A stretch of DNA of 64,000 nt from Gemmatimonadales bacterium (GTDB lineage Bacteria; Gemmatimonadota; Gemmatimonadetes; Gemmatimonadales; GWC2-71-9), in contig JAHBVU010000002.1 in NCBI GenBank assembly GCA_019637315.1, forward strand, positions 186,001 to 250,000. Direction: 5' to 3'. A program made the position numbers and the translations under genes. Positions 18,084 to 27,685 of this stretch are shown here, in pieces. Below the pieces are notes generated by a model. That model was not told the DNA's origin. It did no database searches and worked only from the letters and a program-made list of their open reading frames with translations. Numbering within the stretch: the stretch's first letter is position 1; the number at the start of each line of letters is the position of its first letter.

Positions 18084-19649
18084 ATGGAAAACTTTCTCGA
18101 CTCGATCGGGTACAACACCTGGATCCTGCACGCGCTGCTGCTGGTTCCGGCGCTGGCCGCGATTCCCGTCTTCCTGAGCACTCCGGCACTGGCCAAGCGG
18201 CTCGCGTTGCTGGTCACGGTCGTGGAACTGGTGCTGTCGCTCGGCCTCTGGTGGTCCGTCGACACCAGCACCGGAACCATGGAACTCGTGTCCACCGTGT
18301 CGTGGATTCCACAGTGGGGGATTTCCTACGCCGTCGGGATCGACGGCATCTCCCTCATGATGGTGCTGTTGAGCACCCTCCTGATGCCGCTCTGTGTGCT
18401 GGGCAGCTACAACTACATCACCCAGCGCGAGCCCGCGTATTACGCGCTGCTGCTGATCCTCACCACGGGAATGATCGGTGTGTTCGTCGCCACCGACATG
18501 TTCCTGTTCTATGTGTTCTGGGAAGTCATGCTGATCCCGATGTACTTCCTGATCGGGATCTGGGGCGGCAAGAACCGGCTCTACGCCACCCTCAAGTTTT
18601 TCATCTACACCATGGCGGGCTCGCTGCTCATGCTGGTGGCGATCATCGTGATGGTCCGGATCGCGGCCGTCTCGAGTGGCACCGTCTCGTTCTCATACTT
18701 CCATCTCCTGCAGTACTCGACCGGGGCGGCCATGACCCGGGCGGCGCCGCTGTTGTTCCTGGCGTTCTTCCTGGCGTTTGCCATCAAGGTGCCGATCTTC
18801 CCGTTTCACACCTGGCTGCCTGATGCGCACGTCGAGGCGCCAACCGCCGGGTCGGTCATTCTGGCCAGCGTCCTGCTCAAGATGGGAACCTACGGATTCC
18901 TGCGCTTTGCGATTCCGTTCTTCCCGAGCGTGGCCTTCAGTGACTTCGTGACTTCGACGGTCGTCACGCTTGCGGTCATAGGGATCATCTACGGCGCGCT
19001 CGTCGCCATGGTCCAACCCGACATCAAGAAACTGGTGGCCTACTCCTCAGTCAGTCATCTCGGCTTCGTCATGCTCGGGATCTGGGCTGCGTCGGTGCAG
19101 GGCGTCCAGGGCGCCTTGATGGTCATGATCGGTCATGGTTTCTCGACAGGCGCGCTCTTCTTCCTGATCGGCATGCTGTACGAGCGCAGGCACACGCGGG
19201 AAATCAGCGACTACGGCGGCATTGCCAAGGTGGTGCCAGTCTTCAGTATCCTGCTGACCCTGGTTGCGCTGGCGTCGATCGGACTGCCTGGACTCAACGG
19301 CTTCGTTGGCGAGTTCCTCGTTCTGGTCGGCTCGTTCAAGGCGTTTCCGATCGCCACAGGTCTGGCCACGACGGGCGTCATTTTCGCTGCGGCGTATCTG
19401 TTGTGGGCGCTGCAGCGGATGATCTTCAATCCGCTCGACAAGCCGGCCAATCAATCGATTCGGGATCTCGATCGGCGCGAACTGCTGGTTCTCGCACCCC
19501 TCATCCTCGGCATTATCTGGATGGGCCTCTATCCGAAGCCCGTGCTCGACCGGATGGAACCCGCGGCGAAGCAGTACATTATGCGCGCCAAGGGCGGTGC
19601 CCCGATCGACGGCGCGCAGCCGATTACCGTTGGGAGCGTAAACCGATGA
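18084..19649 (+). CDS. nuoM: NADH-quinone oxidoreductase subunit M
   Basis: Proton-pumping antiporter subunit ND4, 521 residues. Family motifs: VGIDGISLMMVLLST, FYVFWEVMLIPMYFLIGIWGG (residues about 146-166), KVPIFPFHTWLPDAHVEAPT, SVILASVLLKMGTYG and KKLVAYSSVSHLGFV. The start is ATG 18084, 9 bases after nuoL; the stop lies in the nuoN start. Confidence 0.96.
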   Translation: MENFLDSIGYNTWILHALLLVPALAAIPVFLSTPALAKRLALLVTVVELVLSLGLWWSVDTSTGTMELVSTVSWIPQWGISYAVGIDGISLMMVLLSTLLMPLCVLGSYNYITQREPAYYALLLILTTGMIGVFVATDMFLFYVFWEVMLIPMYFLIGIWGGKNRLYATLKFFIYTMAGSLLMLVAIIVMVRIAAVSSGTVSFSYFHLLQYSTGAAMTRAAPLLFLAFFLAFAIKVPIFPFHTWLPDAHVEAPTAGSVILASVLLKMGTYGFLRFAIPFFPSVAFSDFVTSTVVTLAVIGIIYGALVAMVQPDIKKLVAYSSVSHLGFVMLGIWAASVQGVQGALMVMIGHGFSTGALFFLIGMLYERRHTREISDYGGIAKVVPVFSILLTLVALASIGLPGLNGFVGEFLVLVGSFKAFPIATGLATTGVIFAAAYLLWALQRMIFNPLDKPANQSIRDLDRRELLVLAPLILGIIWMGLYPKPVLDRMEPAAKQYIMRAKGGAPIDGAQPITVGSVNR

Positions 19650-21148
19650 ACGGCCTCGACCTCGCGACGCCCGCCGGTGTGATGCTGGCGCTGTTGCCGG
19701 AACTCGTCGTCATTGCTGCAAGCCTGGTCGTGCTGCTCGTCAACGCCTGGCGGCATCAGACGGCTGCCGACTCGCGATTGGCAGGCTGGATCTCCCTGAC
19801 CGGGATCGTGGCGGCCCTAGCGGCCCTGGCGGCGCTCTGGCAGTCGGGAGCGACCCCGATCGGTCCGCCCCATATGATTGCGCTGGATGGGTATCGCTTT
19901 GCCGCTCTGGCCATCATTCTCGTGGCCAGCGCCGGGACCATTCTGCTCTCGCTCGACTACAACGAGCGCGAGTCGCTGATCGCGCCGGAGTACTATGCCC
20001 TCCTGCTGATGGCAACGGCAGGGATGATGTTCCTGGCCGGCGCCGAGGACCTGATCGTCTTCTTCCTCGGGCTCGAGGTGATGTCGATTCCGGTGTATGT
20101 CCTGGCGGCATTCAATCGGCGCAGCGTGGTCTCCGCAGAGTCCGGCCTCAAGTACTTCCTCGTCGGAGCCATCGCATCGGCCTTCCTTTTGTACGGCATC
20201 GCCCTGATCTACGGGGCGACCGGATCGACGGCCTTGACCGCCATCGGGGCCAGTATCGCCACACACGGTGTAACGCCGCTTGCTGCGATTGGCATCGCGC
20301 TGGCCCTGGTCGGGATGGGCTTCAAAGTCGCCTCGGTTCCCTTCCACATGTGGGCCCCGGACGTCTATGACGGGGCGCCCACGCCGGTCACCGCCTATAT
20401 GGCCACTGCGGTCAAGGCCGCGGCCTTCATTGCGTTGGTTCGCCTCCTGATGGTCGGCTTCGGCACCGAAATCGACAGCTGGCAGCCGCTGGTTGGCGGG
20501 CTGGCGGCCGCGTCGATGATCCTGGGCAACCTGGTGGCGCTGGCGCAGCGGTCACTCAAGCGCATGCTCGCCTACAGCTCCATTGCACATGCGGGCTACA
20601 TCCTTGCCGCGATCTGGACCGGCAGCCAGGCTGGTGCAAGCGCCACGTTGCTCTATCTTGCGGCGTATGTCATCACCAGCCTCGTCACCTTCGGGATCCT
20701 GAGCGTGCTGGGCCGCGGGGGCGAGCGCGAAGTCACGCTTGACTCGATTGCCGGTCTGGCGGCGCAGCGGCCGGGGGTCGCTTTTGCGCTCAGCGTGGCG
20801 ATGTTCTCTCTGCTCGGTTTTCCCGGTACCTTCGGCTTTATCGGGAAGTGGGCAATTCTGTCAGCCGTGGTGGCGGAACATCAGTATTTCCTGGCCGTCA
20901 TTCTGGTGCTCACCAGTATCGTGTCGGTCGGCTATTACCTTCCGGTGGTGCGGGCGATCTACATGAAGTCGCCGGTCACGACCGATCAGCACGATCATGT
21001 CAGGCTGCCGGCCCCGGTTCGCTGGACGGTCGCCGTTGGCGTGGTCCTGGTCTTGCTCTTCGGTGTGCTGCCTGGCTCGGTGATTCAGAGCTCGGATACC
21101 AGCGCCAAGTCGTTTGCCGGTACGGCCTTGGATCGCGTCAGCAAATAG
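19646..21148 (+). CDS. nuoN: NADH-quinone oxidoreductase subunit N
   Basis: Third antiporter-like subunit (ND2), 500 residues and last gene of the operon. Motifs: EYYALLLMATAGMMFL, FFLGLEVMSIPVYVLAAF, GMGFKVASVPFHMWAPDVYDGAPTPVTAYM (about residues 231-260), and KRMLAYSSIAHAGYIL. ATG 19646 overlaps the nuoM stop (ATGA); upstream in-frame starts lie in nuoM. A GC-rich hairpin follows the stop. Confidence 0.96.
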   Translation: MNGLDLATPAGVMLALLPELVVIAASLVVLLVNAWRHQTAADSRLAGWISLTGIVAALAALAALWQSGATPIGPPHMIALDGYRFAALAIILVASAGTILLSLDYNERESLIAPEYYALLLMATAGMMFLAGAEDLIVFFLGLEVMSIPVYVLAAFNRRSVVSAESGLKYFLVGAIASAFLLYGIALIYGATGSTALTAIGASIATHGVTPLAAIGIALALVGMGFKVASVPFHMWAPDVYDGAPTPVTAYMATAVKAAAFIALVRLLMVGFGTEIDSWQPLVGGLAAASMILGNLVALAQRSLKRMLAYSSIAHAGYILAAIWTGSQAGASATLLYLAAYVITSLVTFGILSVLGRGGEREVTLDSIAGLAAQRPGVAFALSVAMFSLLGFPGTFGFIGKWAILSAVVAEHQYFLAVILVLTSIVSVGYYLPVVRAIYMKSPVTTDQHDHVRLPAPVRWTVAVGVVLVLLFGVLPGSVIQSSDTSAKSFAGTALDRVSK

Positions 21149-21161
21149 CGGAGGGCCGGAT

Positions 21162-21184
21162 GGGGCGGGCATCAGGCCCGCCCC
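21162..21184 (+). terminator. GC-rich hairpin behind nuoN
   Basis: Arms GGGGCGGGC (21162-21170) and GCCCGCCCC (21176-21184) with loop ATCAG: nine perfect GC-rich pairs, 13 bases after the nuoN stop. There is no U-tract behind it, so it may stall polymerase, protect the 3' end or act with Rho rather than be a standard intrinsic terminator. Confidence 0.5.
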
Positions 21185-21235
21185 ACGCCCCGACCTCCCG
21201 CACGACCTGTTACTTGCGGGGGTGAGCACCGTTCC

Positions 21236-22606
21236 ATGCAGATACCGAAGAACATCTTTCGCCAGTATGACGTCCGCGGTCTGGTCGATCGCGAGCTGAC
21301 TCCGGATTTTGCGCGCGCCCTCGGGCGCGCCTTTGCGTCAGCGGGCTGGTCCAAGCTCGGTCGCGCTCCGGTCGTCGCGGTTGGTCGGGACAACCGCCCG
21401 TCCGGCGATGCGCTCGCGCGCGGCGTTCGAGCAGGTATTGCCGCAGCTGGCGGAACGGCGATCGATGTCGGGATGCTGCCCACCCCCGCGCTGTACTACG
21501 CGGTCCATCACCTCAAAGCGGATGGTGGGCTCCAAGTGACCGGTTCGCACAATCCGCCGGAATTCAACGGGTTCAAGATGGTGCTCGCCGGTGAGGCGAT
21601 CCACGGTGAGGCCATCCTCGACCTGCACGACGTCATTGTCGCCGAGACATGGAGGACAGGGGAGGGCGGTGAGCGGGTCGACGGCTCGATCCTCGATGCC
21701 TATGCTCATGCCATTGTCAGTCGACATACTCTGGCACGGCCGGTCAACGTCGTGGTCGACTGCGGTAACGGCGTTGCCAGCCTGATTGCCGAGAAAGTGT
21801 TGACGGCGCTCGGCTGCGAGGTCACGCCGCTGTTCTGCGAGTCCGATGGGACCTTTCCGAACCACCATCCCGACCCGACCGTACCGGAGAACCTCGAGGA
21901 TCTCGTGCTGGCGGTCCGCCGGACCGGGGCAGAACTGGGCGTGGCCTTCGATGGCGACGGCGATCGGATCGGCGCGGTCGATGAGCACGGCACCATTATC
22001 TACGGCGACCAGCTGCTGGTTGTGCTGGGTCGGGATGCAGTCCGTCGCTTTGGCCGAGACGTCCCGGTCATCTTCGACGTCAAATGTTCCGAGGTGCTGC
22101 CCCAGGCGCTCCGGGACGCGGGGGCGCGTCCGGAGATGTGGAAGACCGGTCACTCGCTCATCAAAGCGCGGATGAAAGAGCTTGCCGCGCCACTCGCAGG
22201 CGAGATGAGCGGCCACATCTTTTTCGGCGGCGACTATCTCGGCTTCGACGATGCGTTGTTTGCCGCGGCCCGCCTGCTCGAGATCGTGGCCGCCGGCGCC
22301 CCCGGGCTGCATCGTCACCTTGCGGACCTGCCCACGACGTATGCGACTCCGGAGATTCGGGTCGATTGCCCCGACGATGTCAAGTTCGGCCTCGTCGAGG
22401 AGGCTGCGGCATATTTCGGGTCGCGGTACGATGTCAACACCATTGATGGCGTTCGGATTGCCTACCCGGACGGGTGGGCGCTCTTGCGGGCGTCCAATAC
22501 TCAGCCGGTGCTGGTGATGCGCTTCGAAGCGACCAGCGAAGCCGCTCGCGATCGCTACCAGGACGAGATGCGCAGCTGGCTCAGGCAACGAGGGATTGAG
22601 GGGTAG
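21236..22606 (+). CDS. Phosphomannomutase/phosphoglucomutase
   Basis: Alpha-D-phosphohexomutase, 456 residues, close in layout to AlgC-type enzymes that interconvert hexose 6- and 1-phosphates for NDP-sugar synthesis. The N-terminus IFRQYDVRG is typical. The phosphoserine loop is TGSHNPPEFNGFK, the Mg site is FDGDGDRIG, the sugar loop is GEMSGHIFF, and the C-terminal phosphate-binding loop is RASNTQPVLVMRFEA. The likely products are mannose-1-P or glucose-1-P for the envelope glycans encoded downstream. ATG 21236 follows an 87-base gap after nuoN. Substrate preference (manB, pgm or glmM-like) cannot be fixed by eye; the loop is not the usual GlmM form. Confidence 0.88.
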   Translation: MQIPKNIFRQYDVRGLVDRELTPDFARALGRAFASAGWSKLGRAPVVAVGRDNRPSGDALARGVRAGIAAAGGTAIDVGMLPTPALYYAVHHLKADGGLQVTGSHNPPEFNGFKMVLAGEAIHGEAILDLHDVIVAETWRTGEGGERVDGSILDAYAHAIVSRHTLARPVNVVVDCGNGVASLIAEKVLTALGCEVTPLFCESDGTFPNHHPDPTVPENLEDLVLAVRRTGAELGVAFDGDGDRIGAVDEHGTIIYGDQLLVVLGRDAVRRFGRDVPVIFDVKCSEVLPQALRDAGARPEMWKTGHSLIKARMKELAAPLAGEMSGHIFFGGDYLGFDDALFAAARLLEIVAAGAPGLHRHLADLPTTYATPEIRVDCPDDVKFGLVEEAAAYFGSRYDVNTIDGVRIAYPDGWALLRASNTQPVLVMRFEATSEAARDRYQDEMRSWLRQRGIEG

Positions 22607-22611
22607 TCTTG

Positions 22612-25020
22612 ATGCCGTCCGGTCGGCGCCGCCTGGTGTGGGCCGGTGCGGTTGCTGTGGTCGTACTCGTCCTCGGACGCTGGATGGCGGTGTTTGCCAC
22701 GGAGCGCCTTTGGGAAGCCAGCGTCTCGGAGGCCGCCGCCCTGGTCGGTACCCGGTTCGCGCTGTACCGAGCCGGGCTGGAGTTGATCGGCCTTGCGGTC
22801 GCGGTCGGCTGGTTTGCGGGGCATTTCGCCTGGATCGCTCGATCCATCGTCAAGCAGGGTGGCGCGGTTCCGCGCCCGTTTGCTCACCTGTCTGAACGGC
22901 TTCTCTATCAACTCGTCATCGCGCTCGGGGCCGTCGTCGGCGTCGGTGTCGGCGGCGGAACGGGGCAGTGGCTCCATATCGTACTCCTCAGCGGGCAGGA
23001 CCTGACACTTGGTGTCGCGGATCCGCTGCTCGGCGTCGATCTCGGCGTGTTTGCGGCTGGGCTGCCGCTCTGGGAGTTGCTCTATACCAGGGCCGTTGGG
23101 TTGGTGGTTCCTGCGTTGATTGGTGTTGTGCTGCTGGCTACGGCTGGCGGATTGCTGCGCCTGGAGGCGCGCCGGATCAGGCTGCTGTCCGGGGCGCGCC
23201 GCCAGATCGCCTCACTGCTCGTTCTGGCCGCCCTGCTGATCGCGTGGGGCTATGCCCTCGAGCCCTTCAGGCTCGCCGCCGTCGACAGCGCCCGGATGGG
23301 ACCGGCGGAGTACCTGCTGCGCACTACGGTCAGCCAGGTCATCGCCGGTCTCGCGATGCTCGCCGCGCTGCTGACGCTGCTTTGGGCGATTCGCCTCCGT
23401 CCGATCGTGGCGGTTGGCGGGTGGGTCGGTCTGACCCTCGCCACGCTAGGGGGGAGCATTCTGGTCCGCTCCCGAACGACCGACACACCGCTCGCCGCAG
23501 CTGAATTGCAGGTGCTTCGACGGGTCGATTCGGTAGCAGTCGGGGTCCGCCTTGCCCGGTTTCGGCCGGCCACGATCCCTGCGGTCGCTCCGTCCCTCTG
23601 GGATCGCGCGTCGCTGGCAAGCCTGGCTCGTGCCGACACCGGCGGCACCGTTGACGCCTGGCCGGGCGCCATCGTCCGGTCCGATTCGGTCTGGCCAGCC
23701 TGGGTGGTGATCCGGACGCGGAGCACTGCGGTCGAGCCTGAGTTGCTGGCCGTACCCGATGACGGAATCGGCCCCTCAGGCGGCATTGTCTCGCTGCGCC
23801 CGGGCAGCGATGAAGTCACCCCAGGTGCGTACCCACTGGAGACGATTGCGCGACACGATGTTCGCCCCGGGGCACCCGAGTATGTGGTGTCTCCCAATGC
23901 CTCCGGAGTGGCTCTGTCGAGCGCGCCGCGACGTCTGGCACTGGCCTGGTCATTACAGGCCGGCGAACTGCTTGGCGCGCAAACGTCGGATCGGGTCGCC
24001 TGGAAACTGGATCCTCTGATTCGGTTGGCAGGGGTGGCGCCGTTTGCCGAATGGGAGAGCCCCCGGGCCGTTCTCGTCGACGGCGGACTGATTTGGATCG
24101 TCGACGGATATCTCGCCGTGCCGCGCTTTCCCGTCAGCCGGCTGGTCCGCTGGCGCTCAGGGCAAGTCGGCTACCTCAAAGCGGCCTTTGTCGGTGTGGT
24201 TCGGGCCGACGGCGGGCAGGCTCGCGTGCACCTTCGTCGCGATGCCGATCCGCTAGCCCTGGCCTGGGCTCGCGTGGCGGCGCCGCTGGTCGAGCCGGCC
24301 GAGCAGGTGCCTCACGCGCTGGCCTCGCTGATCGGGGTTCCGCCACTTGCCGCCGCTGCGCAGGCGCAGGTGCTCTCGGGACCGGCCTGGCTCGACCTTG
24401 CAGTCGCGTCCGGGAATCGGGAATCATATCCTCTGGTTGCTCCGCAGATGCAGGGAACGATCGATCATCCCTTTCTCGTTCCGCTGGTTCGCAGCAACGG
24501 GCAGCGCCTGGCGGGCCTCCTCCAGATTCCGGATTCGACTGGAGCAGCAGCGTTTCTGAACGTCGACAGCGCGCTGGCGGTTGGTGCGCCACGTGACCTT
24601 CAGGCCCGCTGGGAGCGCTTCCCGTTCTTTCAGCAGCTTCGCGATTCGGTCCGGGCTGCGGGTTCCGAGCTGACCTTCTCTGCCATCCGCTTCGGCGCCA
24701 TCGGCGATACCCTGATCGCCTATCAGCCGGGGTATGCCTTGGGTCCCGATGCGCGGGGCGGTATCGTCCTTGTCAACGTGGCAATGGGACAACGGCTCGG
24801 TGGGCAGCGGACGTACGAGGAAGCCTGGCGCAACTTACGAGGCGAGCTCGGCCCTGATGCGTTGGTCAGCGATCCGATCGCCCGGCTCGACCGGGCCCGC
24901 TACTGGCTCGAGCGGGCCGACGCCGCGCTGGCCCGGGGCGACCTCCAGGAATTCGGTCGTGCCTTCGCCGCACTTCGGGAGTTGATCCGGGCCGCTCGGA
25001 GCCTGCAGACTACGCCGTAA
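22612..25020 (+). CDS. UPF0182-family membrane protein
   Basis: An 802-residue protein of unknown function. The first 300 residues hold about seven transmembrane helices, and the conserved UPF0182 region can be read: the GQWLHIVLLSGQDLTLGVADPLLGVDLGVF stretch near 122-151 and LPLWELLYTRAV. The rest is a large, mostly hydrophilic domain likely outside the cytoplasm, with YPLVAPQMQGTIDHPFLVPLVR-type sequence near 605-626 and a helical C-terminus rich in Arg and Ala. It is shorter than many family members (about 900-1000). I chose ATG 22612, 5 bases after the mutase stop; a TTG codon directly before it is also in frame. Confidence 0.8.
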   Translation: MPSGRRRLVWAGAVAVVVLVLGRWMAVFATERLWEASVSEAAALVGTRFALYRAGLELIGLAVAVGWFAGHFAWIARSIVKQGGAVPRPFAHLSERLLYQLVIALGAVVGVGVGGGTGQWLHIVLLSGQDLTLGVADPLLGVDLGVFAAGLPLWELLYTRAVGLVVPALIGVVLLATAGGLLRLEARRIRLLSGARRQIASLLVLAALLIAWGYALEPFRLAAVDSARMGPAEYLLRTTVSQVIAGLAMLAALLTLLWAIRLRPIVAVGGWVGLTLATLGGSILVRSRTTDTPLAAAELQVLRRVDSVAVGVRLARFRPATIPAVAPSLWDRASLASLARADTGGTVDAWPGAIVRSDSVWPAWVVIRTRSTAVEPELLAVPDDGIGPSGGIVSLRPGSDEVTPGAYPLETIARHDVRPGAPEYVVSPNASGVALSSAPRRLALAWSLQAGELLGAQTSDRVAWKLDPLIRLAGVAPFAEWESPRAVLVDGGLIWIVDGYLAVPRFPVSRLVRWRSGQVGYLKAAFVGVVRADGGQARVHLRRDADPLALAWARVAAPLVEPAEQVPHALASLIGVPPLAAAAQAQVLSGPAWLDLAVASGNRESYPLVAPQMQGTIDHPFLVPLVRSNGQRLAGLLQIPDSTGAAAFLNVDSALAVGAPRDLQARWERFPFFQQLRDSVRAAGSELTFSAIRFGAIGDTLIAYQPGYALGPDARGGIVLVNVAMGQRLGGQRTYEEAWRNLRGELGPDALVSDPIARLDRARYWLERADAALARGDLQEFGRAFAALRELIRAARSLQTTP

Positions 25021-25029
25021 GTGTTGGTA

Positions 25030-25058
25030 TTGTTTAGGCTTACCCGATGAGCTACTTT
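25030..25058 (+). promoter_or_regulatory. Candidate promoter of sucCD
   Basis: TTGTTT (25030-25035), 17 bases, TACTTT (25053-25058), leaving a leader of about 60 bases before sucC. The match to consensus is weak; the -10 is identical to that proposed for kdsB. A 6-bp stem (TGGGCC/GGCCCA, 25059-25078) lies just behind it. Confidence 0.33.
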
Positions 25059-25125
25059 TGGGCCGCATGTCGGGCCCAGGGGGCTCGACCTCCGACGGTC
25101 CATTGTCACATGAGATGAGCGGAAC

Positions 25126-26265
25126 GTGAACCTTCACGAATATCAGGGTCGCGACTTATTCAGAGCGGCTGGCATTCCGATGCCCGACGGCGGCGTCGCG
25201 ACCACGCCGGACGAAGTTGCGGCCATTGCGGCACGCTTGGGAGGAACGGTCGTCGTCAAGGCCCAGGTCCATGCCGGCGGCCGGGGCAAAGCGGGGGGTG
25301 TCAAGCTCGCCAAGGGTGCCGATGAAGCGCGGGCCCACGCCGAGAAGATTCTGGGAATGACGATCAAGGGGCTGGTGGTCGAGCGTGTGCTCGTCGTGCC
25401 GGCGGCCGAAATCGCATCCGAGAGCTACGTTGGTCTGCTGCTCGATCGCGAATCCCAGCGCCCGCTGTTCATGGTCAGCTCGGCGGGCGGCATCGACATC
25501 GAGGAAGTCGCGGCACAAACGCCGGAAAAGATCCACCGTCTGGCCATCGATCCGCGCTACGGTGTCCTTCCGCACCAGTCGCTCGCGCTCGCCCTCTCGC
25601 TCTACTCTGATTTCAAGCAGGTCCGCGCGGCCGCTCGCATCATCGAACAGCTGTATCAGGTGTTCATGCAGTCGGGCGCCTCGCTTGCCGAAATCAATCC
25701 GCTGGTGACGACACCGGACGGTCAGGTGCTGGCCCTCGATGCCAAGGTGTCGATCGACGACAACGAGCTCGATCGGCGTCCCGACTTGGCGGCGTTGCGC
25801 GATGAGAGCGCCGAGGAGCCGAGCGAGGTAGCTGCACGGCAAGCCAGTCTGACCTTCATCAAGCTCGACGGCAACGTCGGATGTGTCGTCAACGGTGCTG
25901 GTCTGGCCATGGCCACGATGGATCTGGTCAAGTACTACGGCGGCGATCCGGCCAACTTCCTCGACATTGGCGGAAGTTCGAATCCGGAAAAGGTCGTCAA
26001 CGCGCTGCGCATCATCACCAGCGATCCGGCCGTCAAAGTCATCCTCTTCAACATCTTCGGCGGCATTACCCGGACCGACGACGTTGCCAACGGCATCGTG
26101 ACGGCAACCAAGCAGTTTGCCGTCAACGTGCCGATCGTGATTCGATTGACCGGGACCAACGAGAGAGAGGCCGTGCAGATTCTGACCGGCGCCGGCATGA
26201 CGGCACTCAACGATATGGACGAAGCCGTCAAGCAGGCCGTCGCGCTGGCGCAGGAGGCACGATGA
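25126..26265 (+). CDS. sucC: Succinyl-CoA synthetase beta subunit
   Basis: Nucleotide-binding subunit of the TCA-cycle enzyme that makes ATP or GTP from succinyl-CoA. It has 379 residues. The ATP-grasp N-terminus reads [17 protein letters not shown], with [20 protein letters not shown]. The C-terminal half has [29 protein letters not shown] and [17 protein letters not shown]. The start is GTG 25126, giving the expected MNLHEYQ opening. It overlaps sucD by four bases. Confidence 0.96.
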   Translation: MNLHEYQGRDLFRAAGIPMPDGGVATTPDEVAAIAARLGGTVVVKAQVHAGGRGKAGGVKLAKGADEARAHAEKILGMTIKGLVVERVLVVPAAEIASESYVGLLLDRESQRPLFMVSSAGGIDIEEVAAQTPEKIHRLAIDPRYGVLPHQSLALALSLYSDFKQVRAAARIIEQLYQVFMQSGASLAEINPLVTTPDGQVLALDAKVSIDDNELDRRPDLAALRDESAEEPSEVAARQASLTFIKLDGNVGCVVNGAGLAMATMDLVKYYGGDPANFLDIGGSSNPEKVVNALRIITSDPAVKVILFNIFGGITRTDDVANGIVTATKQFAVNVPIVIRLTGTNEREAVQILTGAGMTALNDMDEAVKQAVALAQEAR

Positions 26266-27149
26266 GCATCTTTGTCAATCAGGCGACTCGCCTCGTGGTG
26301 CAGGGCATTACGGGGCGCGACGGCTCGTTTCACAGCAAGCAGATGCTGGCGTATGGAACCAACCTCGTCGCCGGTGTCACTCCGGGCAAGGGCGGCCAGA
26401 CGTTCGAGGGCTCGGTGCCGGTGTTCAATACCGTCGCGGAAGCGGTCCGCGATGCGGGGGCCAACACCTCCGTGATTTACGTGCCGCCGATGATGGCCGC
26501 AGGCGCCATTGCCGAGGCGGCGGACGCCGGGATCAAGCTTATCGTCTGTATCACTGAAGGCGTGCCGGTCCTCGATATGACCCGGATCATGCCCTTCGTT
26601 CGCGAGCGGGGTGCCCGGCTGATCGGGCCGAACTGTCCTGGCCTGATCACGCCGGGCGTGGCCAAGGTCGGCATCATTCCTGGGCAGATTTGCGCCCCTG
26701 GCAGGGTGGGGCTCGTGTCGCGTAGCGGTACGCTGACGTATGAGGTCGTCAACCAGCTCACCAAGAACGGCATCGGCCAGAGCACCTGCGTTGGCATCGG
26801 CGGCGATCCGATCATCGGCACCAACTTCATCGATGTGCTGGGCGCCTTCCAGGACGATCCGGATACCGATCTGATCGTCATGATGGGCGAAATCGGGGGA
26901 ACCGACGAGCAGAATGCGGCCGCCTTCGTCAAAGCCAATCTGACCAAGCCGGTCATCGGCTTCATTGCCGGGCAGACCGCGCCGCCGGGTCGGCGGATGG
27001 GTCATGCCGGTGCCATCGTCTCGGGGTCGTCAGGCACGGCGGCGGAAAAGATCGAAGCGTTCAAGGCTGCCGGGATCGGGGTGATGGAACGCCCGGTCGA
27101 CGTGGTTCGTCTCGTCAACGAAAAGCTGGGAGCCAAGGCCGGGCGCTAA
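26262..27149 (+). CDS. sucD: Succinyl-CoA synthetase alpha subunit
   Basis: CoA-binding subunit carrying the phosphohistidine. It has 295 residues. Markers: [46 protein letters not shown], and the active-site loop [15 protein letters not shown] with the phosphorylated His. ATG 26262 overlaps sucC; upstream in-frame codons belong to sucC. Confidence 0.96.
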   Translation: MSIFVNQATRLVVQGITGRDGSFHSKQMLAYGTNLVAGVTPGKGGQTFEGSVPVFNTVAEAVRDAGANTSVIYVPPMMAAGAIAEAADAGIKLIVCITEGVPVLDMTRIMPFVRERGARLIGPNCPGLITPGVAKVGIIPGQICAPGRVGLVSRSGTLTYEVVNQLTKNGIGQSTCVGIGGDPIIGTNFIDVLGAFQDDPDTDLIVMMGEIGGTDEQNAAAFVKANLTKPVIGFIAGQTAPPGRRMGHAGAIVSGSSGTAAEKIEAFKAAGIGVMERPVDVVRLVNEKLGAKAGR

Positions 27150-27191
27150 GCCCGGTCGGCATCCGATCGACAGTATCGTCAGGGAGAAGAC

Positions 27192-27623
27192 ATGGCAGGT
27201 CGTCAGACGTTGGGAATCGTGAAGCCGGACGCCGTTGCGGCTGGCAACCTGGGCAACATCGTGGCCAATCTCGAGCAGCGTGGCTTCACGATTCGCGCCG
27301 GTCGCCTGGTGCGCCTCTCCCGGGCTCAGGCCGAGGCGTTCTATGAGGTACACCGAGGACGGCCGTTCTACGGTGAGCTGGTCGACTTCATGTCCAGCGG
27401 GCCGTGCTTCCCCATGGCGCTCGAACGCGATGATGCGGTTGCCGCGTTCCGAGCCGCGATCGGCGCCACGGACCCAGCCGAAGCGGCGGCCGGAACGATC
27501 CGCAAGCTCTACGCGGAGTCCAAGGGTAAGAACGCCGTGCACGGTTCGGATAGCGATGAGAACGCCGCGCGCGAGATTGCCTTTTTCTTCTCCGAATCCG
27601 AGCGCGCGGGGCTCTGGGGGTAG
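27192..27623 (+). CDS. ndk: Nucleoside diphosphate kinase
   Basis: Balances NTP pools by a phosphohistidine ping-pong mechanism. It has 143 residues, the normal length. GIVKPDAV at the N-terminus and [16 protein letters not shown] with the catalytic His are diagnostic; [18 protein letters not shown] is the Kpn-loop neighbourhood. A good AGGGAGA site precedes ATG 27192. It follows sucD by 42 bases and is probably co-transcribed; both use the same nucleotides. Confidence 0.97.
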   Translation: MAGRQTLGIVKPDAVAAGNLGNIVANLEQRGFTIRAGRLVRLSRAQAEAFYEVHRGRPFYGELVDFMSSGPCFPMALERDDAVAAFRAAIGATDPAEAAAGTIRKLYAESKGKNAVHGSDSDENAAREIAFFFSESERAGLWG

Positions 27624-27648
27624 GGGGAGGTTGGTACCTCGGTTCGGC

Positions 27649-27677
27649 TTGCCGTAACCCCGCACCTGGAATAGCTT
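27649..27677 (+). promoter_or_regulatory. Candidate promoter of the yceD-rpmF-fab operon
   Basis: TTGCCG (27649-27654), 17 bases, TAGCTT (27672-27677). The predicted start of transcription falls within a few bases of the yceD ATG at 27686, so the messenger may be leaderless or nearly so; the only purine-rich motif, AAGGG, is 2 bases from the ATG, too close for a normal ribosome site. Confidence 0.4.
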
Positions 27678-27685
27678 TAAGGGCT

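Noticed and set aside
25059-25078. TGGGCC/GGCCCA stem upstream of sucC as a terminator
   Set aside because: Only six pairs with an eight-base loop and no T-run; probably chance in GC-rich DNA.
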